Source: Leptodactylus fallax
Lineage: Eukaryota; Chordata; Amphibia; Anura; Leptodactylidae
NCBI GenBank assembly: GCA_947044405.1
Contig: CAMRHE010000167.1
Span: forward strand, 1,595,001-1,659,000
DNA length: 64,000 nt
Direction: 5' to 3'
Shown here: positions 1 to 10,835 of the stretch, piece by piece
How the letters are laid out: every line of letters begins with the position of its first letter
Position numbering within the stretch: position 1 is the stretch's first letter
Made by a program: the position numbers and the translations under genes
The notes under the pieces: generated by a model
The model's input: only the letters and a program-made list of their open reading frames with translations
Database searches by the model: none
What the model was told of the DNA's origin: nothing

Positions 1-610
1 GGAGACGCGTCCCAACTGGTAGCACCCTGTTGTCAATGTATTCATATATTTCCAGGAGGAACAGCAGGAGAACGGAACAATGTAGAATTACAAGCCAAGA
101 AGCTCCAGAATTGTTATTTGATGAGGGATGCAAGCATATACTAAGAGCGACGTGTCAGGAGAGCTGACAGGTCCTCCTTAAAGCTGAAAAACTGTAGAAC
201 TACAAGTCTCAGCACACCCTGGATATCTAATTCCCTCCAAGTAAGCTAGGCCTCAAAGCTAAACAATTGTAAAACTACAACTGCATGCTTTTAATGATGT
301 TGCAGACCTAAATTTAGCTCGATTCCAATAGTTGTAGAACTACTATTACCAGCAAGCGGTATCAACTTTGCAGGTTTTGTAGAATGATAAGTACCAGCAG
401 GCTTGGGCCTGGTGTCTTCAGCTACAGTAGCGTAGTACCATAAATATCAGCACGCTCAGGTTATCTATGGCTCTTTGTCGGAACTTGATTTGCTGAGACT
501 TGTAGTTCAACCACTGCCTCTGAACCACAGGTAACCTAGTATTAGATATGGACCTGCAAACAATAAATAATTACCCCCAATGTAAAGCACAAGTGTAAAA
601 CGCCATCAGA
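1..610. repeat. cluster of degenerate GTAGAACTACAA-type repeats
   Basis: Variants of the core GTAGAACTACAAGTCTCAGC recur near 81, 192, 268, 333 and 378, and in reverse orientation near 490, at irregular 45-110 bp spacing. The core resembles the ACTACAA..CCCAGCATGC promoter-type motif bound by ZNF143, but it also resembles common dispersed vertebrate repeats. No coding region is seen. The stretch probably lies in intron 1 of the minus-strand RhoGAP gene. Confidence 0.5.
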
Positions 611-2440
611 ATTACAGGAGATTGTCAAAAAACGCATTACGCATGAAGATGAGCCGTAAATCCAATTAGAAATGTACTTTCTGCTATCAAATATACAGAA
701 AAATTCCATTAATCCGACAGATTATCAAATACGGGATTATGGGTAGATAACTGGATATCAACCTGCTGACACTTTCCGCCATCACTATAACCAAGTCATA
801 CACGCAACTCTAACATCTGTATATACACTGGAGGGGGCAGCACCCACTATTACCATATATATGGGCTATCAGACCACTGCGGCCTATGAAGAGTGCATTA
901 CCATACGCCACAAAGATGATCAAATCTACAGGAATTCCATCATGTGACCTATCTGATCTCTTCATCTTTATATTTAAACCCCGCCCCCAGTACCGCTCCA
1001 ACCCGCCCACTTTCACATAGGGTCACGCCTTTCTGAGTTAGCAGGGATTGCTATTAAAGGAATCTGTCATCACGACCCAGCATATCACCCCAGCCCACAG
1101 ATATATAGGTTAGGGTCCCCGGAATCGCTGCCTTCGTTGCCAAGATATGACCATTTCTATCAATATACAAAAGAGTATTTCGGAGCAATGAGGGTGTTTC
1201 CATTGCTCCAAAGAGCTTATTAGCATATTGGCAAAAACTGCGATATCTTGGCAGTGCATGCACAAGGGGAAAACAATGTTAAATTCAAGCTGTCTATCTA
1301 GGGGCTGGGTTGATATGCTGGGATCTGTTCACACACTCCCTTTAAGTCTTCAGGACAAACCTGGCATGTTTGGGATGAAGTTGGCATCTGTAATGTCACC
1401 GCTTCAAGGGGCACACTAGAATCTAGGCCTCCTGGAGATGAAGCAAAAATCTTTGGCACCAATGGGCATTTTACAGATGAAAGAGTTTACCTGGACTGAG
1501 ATACATGCTGAATATTTGTGACCACTGATCCAACCTAAAATCCCCTCCTGACATTGAGTCTTGTTATGGGTATCCGGATATCCCCTTTAAGACTTTCCAA
1601 TACCAGATCTATATAGTAAAGTGGGCGGACATTCTCCTCAACTACTATAACCAGTGACAGGATAATGGAGGAGGGTGGGCAGTGTCTGCAAGTGAATCCC
1701 ACATAGATAATGAATGTATATTCATCAATTATGCAAATTACCCAAATGACTATAATTAAAGTCAACCTGACTTTATTTTGTAACAGAGATTAAAAATAAT
1801 AATAATATTTCTATTTCTATTCCAGGAACAGCGCCCACCCTTGTCTATAGGCTCTGTCTGGTATTACAGCTCAGCTCGTATAACCAGACCTTTGCCAAAT
1901 AGGCAGAAAACACAAATAAAAAAAATAATCACATATAGGTGTAGAAAATCGGAATGGAGGATGAAATTCCCAAATGGAAAGCGAGCGCTGGTGTGAATCG
2001 AGCCTTAGATACAGAACTGGGACCCCAATAGATACTAGGACAAGGGTCCCATTTTCCAGTTGTACAAATCAAAGCTGAAAGAAGAGTTAACTACATTTTA
2101 TTCTATGGGAGATAAGGAAGCCATAAGAAAGCATTGTCATTAATATAGGGGTCCCAGTGGTCTGATCACACCCATCCAATAGCCTTGTACTCAGTAAGAC
2201 AGTCACATCTATATAACCTACACCCCCCCCCCCCTCGTATCTATTACACATTACTCTCAGGCAGTATATACTATAAAGGTGACTTTCTAGTCTCCTAAGG
2301 TGATCGTTCACACACAACTCCCTCACATTTCCATTCCATACATAGAGGATATAATGACAGCGCTGTGTGATGTCGCTGCTACTATACATCTCTCCGGAGA
2401 ATGTGGTGAGGAGCAGGAGTATATGTTTGTAACCGACCCC
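611..2440. other. no gene recognised (probable RhoGAP intron)
   Basis: Short open frames exist on both strands, but none shows a recognisable domain, plausible splice pattern or codon bias. A C homopolymer lies at about 2223-2235. Nothing else can be assigned. Confidence 0.5.
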
Positions 2441-2444
2441 TTAA

Positions 2445-2745
2445 ACTTTACTGACACTGGGCTGCGTCTCAGCCTTAACTGACACAAGGCTCTAACTCAG
2501 CCTTTACTGACATCTGGTTCCATTTCAGCCTTTGCTGACACCTGGCTCCATCTCAGCCTTTACTGACATCTGGTTCCATTTCAGCCTTTGCTGACACCTG
2601 GCTCCATCTCAGCCTTTACTGACACCCGGCTCCATCTCAGCCTTTACTGACACCCGGCTCCATCTCAGCCTTTACTGACACCCGGCTCCATCTCAGCCTT
2701 TACTGACATCTGGTTCTATCTCAGCCTTTACCAACAGTGGGCTCA
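2445..2745. repeat. 28-bp minisatellite, about 10 copies
   Basis: Tandem units of 28 bp contain CTCAGCCTTTACTGACA followed by a variable CCTGGCTCCAT or TCTGGTTCCAT half. Two alternating variants in the middle suggest that 56-bp dimers were amplified. There are no spacers between units, so it is not CRISPR-like. Confidence 0.9.
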
Positions 2746-3689
2746 GCCCTCAGTCCTGATCAGTTGGGGCCTGAGTGCTCAAGACATCCACCTATCTGCA
2801 AGTGATCCTTTAACCTGTGAATAGGGAATAATGTGCCAAGATGGCACAACCCCTTTAAGTACACAGATCAGCAGAAAGTATCACATATGACAGGCTTAGA
2901 TACATAGCTCAGCAGTTAGTAATAAACAATAGTCTTAGATACACCAACTCACTAGACATTATTATACAAAACTTGCTTAGATACACTAGTTCAGGGAATC
3001 CTTTGGATATACAGACATATCCGCACTGACCATACACTGGACTACAGTATATAGAGTTACGAATAGGATATGAGGATCCCCACCAAACAGTAATGCACAT
3101 GCTTATATAACGTGCTGAGCTGGCGGTATCACACATGATAGGCTTAGATACACCAGACAGTGGGACAGAGTCTACATGAATTGTACTGTATGTATATGCA
3201 GATCCCCTCCATACAGACATACATACACTGGTGTAATGTGCTGAGCAGGCGTATTGTCCACATCTCCTGGACCTGCCATTTCAGCTCTCATCCCTCCCTG
3301 CCGCAGAATGAAATCAGATCCGTCTCATGATCACTGTAGACTCCGCTATTCCCTTGGGGTGTATTCGCTCTCCCATCTATTCTCTACAGCTGATGCTGGA
3401 ACTGACTCATTTCAGAACCAAAAAAATAAAAAAAATTTTCTTCCTGGACAAACAATCTCGAGCTCTGAGGAGAGGAAACGCTGAGAATAATTGTTCTGTA
3501 CTCCAGCTCTACATCATCTGGGACATGTACAGTAGTTTACATGGCGACTCCACCTGGCTGATACCTACAGATGGCGGCATTCACAATGGTGTTCTGTGTC
3601 GCTTTTTGGCTAGTAGTAAATTATTTGCATCTATTCGTCTTGGTGGGTCTTGTAATAGTCAAAGAGTCTTTGGGTGCTCTGAGCCATAC
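2746..3689. other. no gene recognised; degenerate short repeats
   Basis: The phrase CTTAGATACA recurs near 2896, 2935, 2974 and 3144 within otherwise unrelated sequence, suggesting an old decayed tandem repeat. Two overlapping plus-strand open frames around 3254-3770 have no recognisable similarity and are judged fortuitous. Confidence 0.4.
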
Positions 3690-4533
3690 TGCCATAATAC
3701 AGCCCCAATAACAGTGCCATACAGTACCATTATAATGCTGCCACATGGTGCCTATAGAATAGAGCTATAATGAACACATAACATTGAAAAAGACCACTCA
3801 CATAATACAGCCAAAAAGTAAGAACAAACATTGAACGCAAAGACTGGCTACATATAATGGCTATATAGTTCTTACATAATAGGACTATATGATAAACACA
3901 TAACAGTGCCCCACACTGTCCACATAGTACAGTACTAAAGTGTGAATATAAAACTATAATACAGTGAAAACATTATAATACTGCCACAGAGTGCTACAAA
4001 ACAGCACCATACAGTGCTCAAATAAAACAGCTATATAATGTATAGGAGTACTATTCATAAAACACAACACTTGTAAGATAATAAATAACACTACCCATAT
4101 AAGTCCTAAAGTGTGAATGTAAGAGCATCATCTAGTAAATGCAGAATAGCGAAGTTATAATACTGCCACAGAGTGCTACATAACAGTGTCACATGCTGCC
4201 CACATAATATAGCCATAAAGTATGAATCACAAGGGTATATACATGGACCACACAACAGGAGCCAGAGAATACTGCTATATAGTGGTTACATAATAGGGCT
4301 ATACACTGCTCACATAATGTCATAAAACAGCTATACAGTGTGTATAAAAACATAACACAGCCATACAGTGTGTGTAAAAGAGTACCAAAAGGGAAACATA
4401 TCAGGCACCAAATAATACCGCCATACGGTGCTTGCATAATTGTGCTATACAGTAACACTGTCAAGATAATAGTGTGAACATAAGGGTATGACACAGTGAA
4501 GGCATGACAAAAGCCAGAAAATACAGCTACAAA
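3690..4533. repeat. decayed tandem repeat rich in CATACAGTG and CACATAATA
   Basis: Phrases such as ACAGTGCTACATAACAG, CACATAATACAGCCATA and CTATACAGTG recur every few tens of bases with heavy divergence across about 850 bp. The 132-residue minus-strand frame inside is built from this repeat and is not treated as a gene. Confidence 0.6.
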
Positions 4534-5400
4534 CAGTGGGGGGAAAAAAAAGTATTTAGTCAGCCACCAATTGTGCAAGTTCTCCAACTTATAAAAGATG
4601 AGGCCGGCCTGTAATTGTCATCATAGGTAGACCTCAACTATGAGAGACAAAATGAGAAAACAAATCCAGAAAATCACATTGTCTGATTTTTAAAGAATTT
4701 ATTTGCAAATTATGGTGGAAAATAAGTATAAGCCCTGGCGGTGTGCTTGGTATCATTGTCATGCTGAAAGACCCAGCCACGTTTCATCTTCAATGCCCTT
4801 GCTGATGGAATGAGGTTTGCACTCAAAATCTCACTATACATGGCCCCATTCATTCTTTCATGTACACGGATCAGTCGTCCTGGTCCCTTTGCAGAGAAAC
4901 AGCCCCAAAGCATGATGTTGCCCCCCCATGCTTCACAGTAGGTATGGTGTTCTTTGGATACAACTCAGCATTCTCTCTCCTCCAAACACGACGAGTTGTG
5001 TTTCTACCAAACAGTTCTACTTTGGTTTCATCTGACCATATGACATTCTCCCAATACTCTTCTGGAACATCCAAATGCTCTCTAGCAAACTTCAGACAGG
5101 CCCGGATATGTACTGGCTTAAGCAGGGGGACACGTCTGGCACTGCAGGATTTGAGTCCCTGGCCGCGTAGTGTGTTACTGACGGTAGCCTTTGTTACGTT
5201 AGTCCCAACTTTCTGCAGGTCATTCACTAGGTCTCCCCGTGTGGTTCTGGGATTTTTGCTCACCATACTTGTGATCATTTTGACCCCACAGAGTGACATC
5301 TTGCGTGGAGCCCCTGATGGAGGGAGATTATCAGTGGTCTTGTATGTCTTCCATTTTCTAATTATTGCTCCCACAGGTGATTTCTTCACACCAAGCTATG
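4534..5400 (-). mobile_element. Tc1-like transposon remnant, one end lost
   Basis: The left end begins CAGTGGGGGGAAAAAAAAG, a Tc1-type terminal sequence, followed by an AT-rich subterminal region. A minus-strand transposase remnant follows. The opposite terminal repeat is missing: homology stops near 5400, inside the transposase N-terminal region. The sequence between the second catalytic Asp and the terminal repeat has also been deleted (junction near 4740). The copy is therefore truncated and internally deleted. Confidence 0.85.
4740..5389 (-). pseudogene. broken Tc1 transposase
   Basis: The minus-strand translation shows a Tc1 transposase body. A basic HTH linker region comes first, then [12 protein letters not shown] with the first catalytic Asp, then [10 protein letters not shown]. 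After a frameshift in the C-run at 4921-4927 it continues [14 protein letters not shown] and [11 protein letters not shown] with the second catalytic Asp. The SPDLNPIENLW block holding the third acidic residue is absent because of the deletion. The N-terminal methionine and first helix are also missing. It cannot encode an active enzyme. Confidence 0.88.
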
Positions 5401-6149
5401 TGCTTCCAGCTCTGTTCACTATGCAGATCTGACAGCTGATCGGTGGGTCTGCCAAGTGTTATGACCCCGGCTGATCTTATATTGATGACCTATACTAAAG
5501 ACAGGCCATCAATATCCAGTCTTGGACAGCTCTTTTAACAACTAAAGATTGGAGACCTCAGCTCTAGACAGACACTGAACAAGCAGGAGGCAGCAATGCC
5601 ATGGGGGGGGGGGGGGAGGGCAATGGATTGAAGCTAATATTCTGATTTCTTATTACACCGATCTTTCCCTGATGTAGAAAATGAGGTCATCCTATGAAGC
5701 GCAGAAGATATTTCTTTCTTACTGTAAACTTTACTAAACACGTCTTCTTCTGAGTGACGGCTCGTCCAGTGTGAATGAACGCTCCAAGGAAACCGGCTCA
5801 TCATCATGCATAAATTAAGCTTGAATATGCATCGTTATGCTAATTAAATCAACATGGTGCATCTCATACAGTATGCCAGGGGCACAAATAAGAGGCTTCA
5901 GAACATGGAAAATCTTACTAGGCTTTAGAAGAAAAACATTTATTTTGGGGCCTGGATTTTCCCATCTGGCCCTTGTTTCATCCTGACACCACAATGAAGC
6001 ACTAAGTAGCTGTCGTCTCCAACTCATTGTACATATTATAACATTTAGGAAACAGCCATCTCTGAGCACCATTAAGCAAATACAATAACTATACAAAAGT
6101 CAAAAGTATTGTTGAGTCACTGTAAACTTGTCCTGAGATGCTCAGGAGC
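5401..6149. other. no gene; palindromic dispersed repeat and G-run
   Basis: Positions 5475-5520 contain ATATTGATGACCTATACTAA and a near-complementary GGCCATCAATAT. This is a snap-back dispersed repeat that recurs in the window near 8700, 22780, 35330, 41270 and 56180. A G homopolymer lies at about 5604-5616. No gene is seen. Confidence 0.5.
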
Positions 6150-6530
6150 TGAACTCACTATTCTGCTGGTGCAGTCACCTTGTTCAATACATTATATTTG
6201 CTATCTTGTACTGATCCTAAGTTAAATCCTGCATTATACTCCAGAGCTACACTCACTATTCTGCTGGTGCAGTCACTGTGTACATACATTACATTACTTA
6301 TCCTGTACTGATCCTGAGTTACATCCGGTATTATACTCCAAAGCAGCACTCACTATTCAATTAAGGCACATTACCCTATGGAGGACGCGCCTGATTTATG
6401 AGAAGGCATGCACCTCCAGTCCTCATAAATCACCCCACTGTGTACATACATTACTAACTCTGTACACATCTTGAGTTACACCTTGCATTATACTCCAGAG
6501 CTGAATTTACAATTCTGCTGATTACTGTGC
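6150..6530. repeat. diverged outlier copies of the 97-bp minisatellite
   Basis: About three to four diverged or partial units of the same 97-bp sequence that forms the large array at 7610-8535 occur here. Shared phrases include CACTATTCTGCTGGTGCAGT and TTATACTCCAGAGCT. They are interrupted at about 6356-6436 by unrelated sequence that itself has a short inverted repeat ending in CATAAATCA. Confidence 0.8.
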
Positions 6531-6650
6531 CCAACAGACACTGAACATGCTGGGAATGCTATGACATTTCCAATCTAAACAGAACTGTCAATTAATATGA
6601 TATGGAAACCCTCAAGTTGTGTTTGCAGGTGGACACTGTGCTCTTTGTAG

Positions 6651-6872
6651 GGGCCAGTTCACATGTGCGTTCGGGTTTCCGTTCGATAACCCCCACGAAC
6701 GGAAACCTATACGCATAAAAAGCAGTTTACCTGGGAAAATACACGGACCCCATAGACTATAATGGGTCCGTGTGGTTTCCGCTCGGTTTCTGCACGAAAC
6801 ATGCGGAGAGGAAAGTGCTGCTTGTAAGCGGACTCCCCGAACGGAAACCCGAACGCAGATGTGAACCGGCCC
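6651..6872. mobile_element. palindromic MITE (222 bp)
   Basis: The sequence starts GGGCCAGTTCACATGTGCGT and ends with the near-exact reverse complement, ACGCAGATGTGAACCGGCCC. Inverted arms extend inward through CGGGTTTCCGTTCG. There is no coding capacity, so it is a non-autonomous DNA element. Related TTCACA..TGCGTT-ended elements recur near 31.9, 36.5, 38.1, 50.3, 60.0, 61.6 and 63.3 kb. The superfamily is not settled from this copy. Confidence 0.8.
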
Positions 6873-7609
6873 TTAGGTTCATCAAAAGCTGAAAAAGCAG
6901 AGATTTGATCGTCTTTATCTAGTTTGATAAGTATGAATCATTCATGGTAAAGCTTTTCAGCCCAGCATGTCTGCAGAGGTTAGTCATCGTCTGTCTTTTC
7001 AGTGACACAACCTCCCATTGGTGCAGATATTTCGGTAACCATAAAGCCCTTGGACAAATGAAATTTCTCTTTGGAAGTCCCTTGATATTATTGCCTTTGC
7101 ATTGCCTGAATTTTTGTAACTATTAAATAGATTCCACATAAAGTATTCACTGTTGTGTAAACTTCCATTACTCCATACTTCTCCCAAAGATTCCTTTATT
7201 CGCTCCTATTTAAGTGACAGTAAATTTTTGATAAAGAAGAAAAGAAAACCCATAATAACATAAACATTGCAGCACCTTTGCAGTGTTCTCTAGTCTGAGA
7301 ATTCACCCAACAGTGTAAACAGTAGACACTGACATTCTGGTTGCCATGTCTATGTCCATAGAGTTGTATCCATACAACATCTGGTCTTCTCTATACTGTA
7401 TAATGTCATGTACACATATACATTAGAGTCCTTCTACACTGACTAACTTCAAGTCCATAATGATCCCAATGGATAATATAACAAGTCGATCCCTATAAGG
7501 AATAAATGATTATTAATAACCTCAGAGATCACCTGTAATCTGTGCAGAAACAAGGTGGTAAGTATTTAGAACCCCACAGCGCCACCACAGGAGAAATAAA
7601 GCATTAGAG
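6873..7609. other. no feature recognised
   Basis: This is AT-rich sequence without a convincing open frame, splice-bounded exon or repeat structure that I can identify. Confidence 0.4.
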
Positions 7610-8535
7610 TTACATCCCGTATTATATTTCAGAGCTGCACTCACTATTCTGCAGGTACAGTCACTGTGTACATACATTACATTACTTATCCTGTACTGAT
7701 CCTGATTTACATCCTGTATTATACGCCAGAGCTGCACTCACTATTCTGCTGGTACAGTCACTGTGTACATACATTACATTACTTATCCTGTACTGATCCT
7801 GAGTTACATCCTGTATTATACTCCAGAGCTGCACTCACTATTCTGCTGGTGCAGTCACTGTGTACATACATTACATTACTTATCCTGTACTGATCCTGAG
7901 TTACATCCCGTATTATATTTCAGAGCTGCACTCACTATTCTGCTGGTACAGTCACTGTGTACATACATTACATTACTTATCCTGTACTGATCCTGAGTTA
8001 CATCCTGTATTATACTCCAGAGCTGCGCTCACTATTCTGCTGGTACAGTCACTGTGTACATACATTACATTACTTATCCTGTACTGATCCTGAGTTACAT
8101 CCTGTATTATACTCCAGAGCTGCACTCACTATTCTGCTGGTGCAGTCACTGTGTACATACATTACATTACTTATCCTGTACTGATCCTGAGTTACATCCT
8201 GTATTATACTCCAGAGCTGCACTCACTATTCTGCTGGTACAGTCACTGTGTACTTACATTACATTACTTATCCTGTACTGATCCTGAGTTACATCCTGTA
8301 TTATACTCCAGAGCTGCACTCACTATTCTGCTGGTACAGTCACTGTGTACATACATTACATTACTTATCCTGTACTGATCCTGAGTTACATCCTGTATTA
8401 TACTCCAGAGCTGCACTCACTATTCTGCTGGTGCAGTCACTGTGTACATACATTACATTACTTATGTTGTACTTATCCTGAGTTACATCCTGCATTATAT
8501 TCCAGAGCTGCACTCACTATTCTGCTAGTTGTTAT
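7610..8535. repeat. 97-bp minisatellite, about 9.5 copies
   Basis: Near-identical 97-bp units run head to tail. Each carries CATTACTTATCCTGTACTGA, then a CTCCAGAGCTGCACTCAC segment, then CAGTCACTGTGTACATACA. Because 97 is not a multiple of three, overlapping 75-residue frames restart every 97 bp in successive frames. These are repeat artefacts rather than genes. Copies are mostly over 95% alike by eye, so the array is young or homogenised. Confidence 0.95.
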
Positions 8536-9415
8536 TGAAAACAATCATCTTGCATGGTAGAATACCCCTATAATAGAGGGGAGGGGGTCAGGTCATTTAT
8601 TTTATATCAGACAAATGTACATTTCCTGGAGGTGGCACTTTCCAGAATGCAAGGAGTTGTCTAAGACTTGATTACCTATCCTTAGGCCATCAAGTCTTAG
8701 ACAACCCTTGGCATTGATCTTATATTGATGACCTATCCTAAGGATATGCTTATTATACAAATCAGACCATGCTGGGAGCATTTGTTGAGATTGCAGCTCT
8801 GAAGAATAATATAAACTGTATTTAGGATGAGTGCAAAATATGTAATCTAAAGGATTTGCAACACGAATGAAAAAAAAATTCCCCTCCTGGTAATGACTGG
8901 GTTAATATCTAAGCACAATAAACAGAAGTTGCAACACCGTTTAGAAACATAAAATAACAAATAAATTGCTATTTTTCTTTTTTTGTGATTTTTTTGGCGG
9001 GATCCCAGCAGGGCTGAACACATGATTTATGCTGCTTTCACTTTTTCCTGTTTTACAGGAGTGAAAATACTGGGCCAAAAGATGTGGTTTGAGTACTTAG
9101 TGCAGAGGAAGCCGGGCCAGCAGTGAGAAAATATAAAGCTAGGTTTTATTACTTCCCAAAGAGCTCAGGAACTCCACATCATAGGCCGACTGTGAACAAA
9201 TCTCTCACGGTATGCCGTATAAGAAGCCGCACAAGGGGTTAAGGACAGAAAGAGACACTTATGAGGAGTCTGACTAAAGTGCCGTGGCCACAACCACGTG
9301 GCGATTCTCAGCCAACCAGATTAAAAGGCGGCATCATTTGCATACAATGAATTATTCAATAGCAGCCGATGGGGAGATTTTGACATTTAGGATGAGCACG
9401 TGATGTGCTGATATA
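8536..9415. other. no gene; snap-back repeat at 8656-8705
   Basis: A 16-bp perfect inverted pair, GTTGTCTAAGACTTGA (8656-8671) and its complement (8690-8705), encloses an 18-base spacer containing CCTATCCTTAGG. It belongs to the ATTGATGACCTATCCTAAG repeat family, whose other half follows at about 8720. The remainder is AT-rich and unassigned. Confidence 0.5.
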
Positions 9416-9796
9416 CAGCTGTAAAAAAGTAAGTGAACCCCAGCACTTAGTAACTTGCAGATCCTCCATTCGCAATAATATTTCTGGGATGCCTTGTGCG
9501 CAGCATCCTCTTCAGGTCATGTCACAGTATCTTCATAGAGTAAAGGTCAGTGACTTAACCTTTCTAAGGCATAAATCTTCTTGTTCAGCCATTTTTGTTA
9601 AGTTCACATCTGCATGTTGTTCGGTTCCCCGACAGACCCAAGCGATGAAGAGACCGATGGACAACCTAGCCTTACTCATGTGCTTAGGGATCATCGTCTT
9701 GTTGAATTACACAATGTCTTTAAGTGATAAACATCAGCTCTTCCATTGGCCTGTAAAGGTATTCACCATTCATCACACCTTCAATGATTTAAAGGT

Positions 9797-10190
9797 GCCT
9801 AGGCCCCGAGGCAGCAAAGCAGACCCAAACCATGATGTTCCAGTCAACAGAAGTCCTGGTTCTGTGGCAGATAAACTACCCCAAAACATGATGCTCTTGC
9901 CATCAAGTGTCCAGGCCCTAAGGAGCAAAGTAACCCCAAACCATGATGTCCCCTCCACCAGGAGTCCAGGCTCTGCAGCAACAAAACCAACCAAAACCAT
10001 AATACTCTCTTCACCAGTTATCCAGGCACCGAGGCAGTTAAGCTACCCAAACCATGATGCTCTCACTATCAGGCATACAGGCTCTGCAGCCACAAAGCTA
10101 ACCCAAATTATAATACACTCTTCACCAGGCATCCAGGCCCTGAGACAGCAAAGCCGCCTAAACCATAATGCTCCCTCCACCAGGATTCAC
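9797..10190. repeat. 56-bp tandem repeat inside the transposon, about 7 copies
   Basis: Successive units of about 55-57 bp share CCAGGC.CTGAGGCAGCAAAG, then ACCCAAACCATGATGCTC and CTCCACCAGG. It is a local expansion within the older element. It keeps a 329-residue plus-strand frame open from 9405 to 10,394, but that frame is antisense to transposase debris and is not regarded as a gene. Confidence 0.8.
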
Positions 10191-10835
10191 AGTTGGGATG
10201 AGATTTTGTCATTCAGCGTTCTGCCCTTTGTGCTTGTTCCACTTTTGTCTCATCTGTCCGAAGCACATTTTCCTGGGTGCACGCTGAAACATCCAGGTGG
10301 TCTCATGAGCTTAAGGCGGACTGCATTGTTTTTCTGGACAGTAGCGTTTTCCTTTGTGTCATGGACATTATTTTTGTTCATTGTGGACACATGAAGTAGT
10401 TTTTGTAGTTTTTAGAGTCTTCTGTTGGTCTTTGGCTCTTGGTCTTCTTTGTTACCTCTTGGAGTGATCTTAACAGTTTGTCTAACCGGCAAGAGGATTG
10501 ATGGAACACCCAGTTCTTTAGCGTTGCTTTTGTAGCCTACTCCAACGTCGTGAGTCTCTATAAGACATCATCTGAAAGTTATGGGCCTTATTTTTGTGCC
10601 AGGTTTTGTGTTCCTTTATTTAATAGGTGAAACCTGCGATACCCACATTTCTTATCACCAATGCCGAACTGATACACCTTCTTCCAATTAGCTTGGAAAT
10701 GACATCGCACAGCAGTTCACTGACTTTTCCTCCTCCTTGCACTTTGCATGTTCACACAATGTGCTCAGTACAACACATGAATAGTACAACTGTGTCTGTT
10801 ATTAGTGTAGTTGGATTGTGTTTGTTAGAATTGTA

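Noticed and set aside
2445..2745. CRISPR-like array (28-bp repeats)
   Set aside because: Units are contiguous with no unique spacers, and the genome is a vertebrate. The same applies to the 30- and 35-bp arrays.
7666..8560. Eight overlapping 71-77-residue frames starting every 97 bp
   Set aside because: They are the same satellite unit read repeatedly in rotating frames, with no independent coding signal.
9405..10394. 329-residue plus-strand open frame
   Set aside because: It is antisense to decayed transposase sequence and held open by a 56-bp tandem repeat. It has no domain, signal or splice structure.
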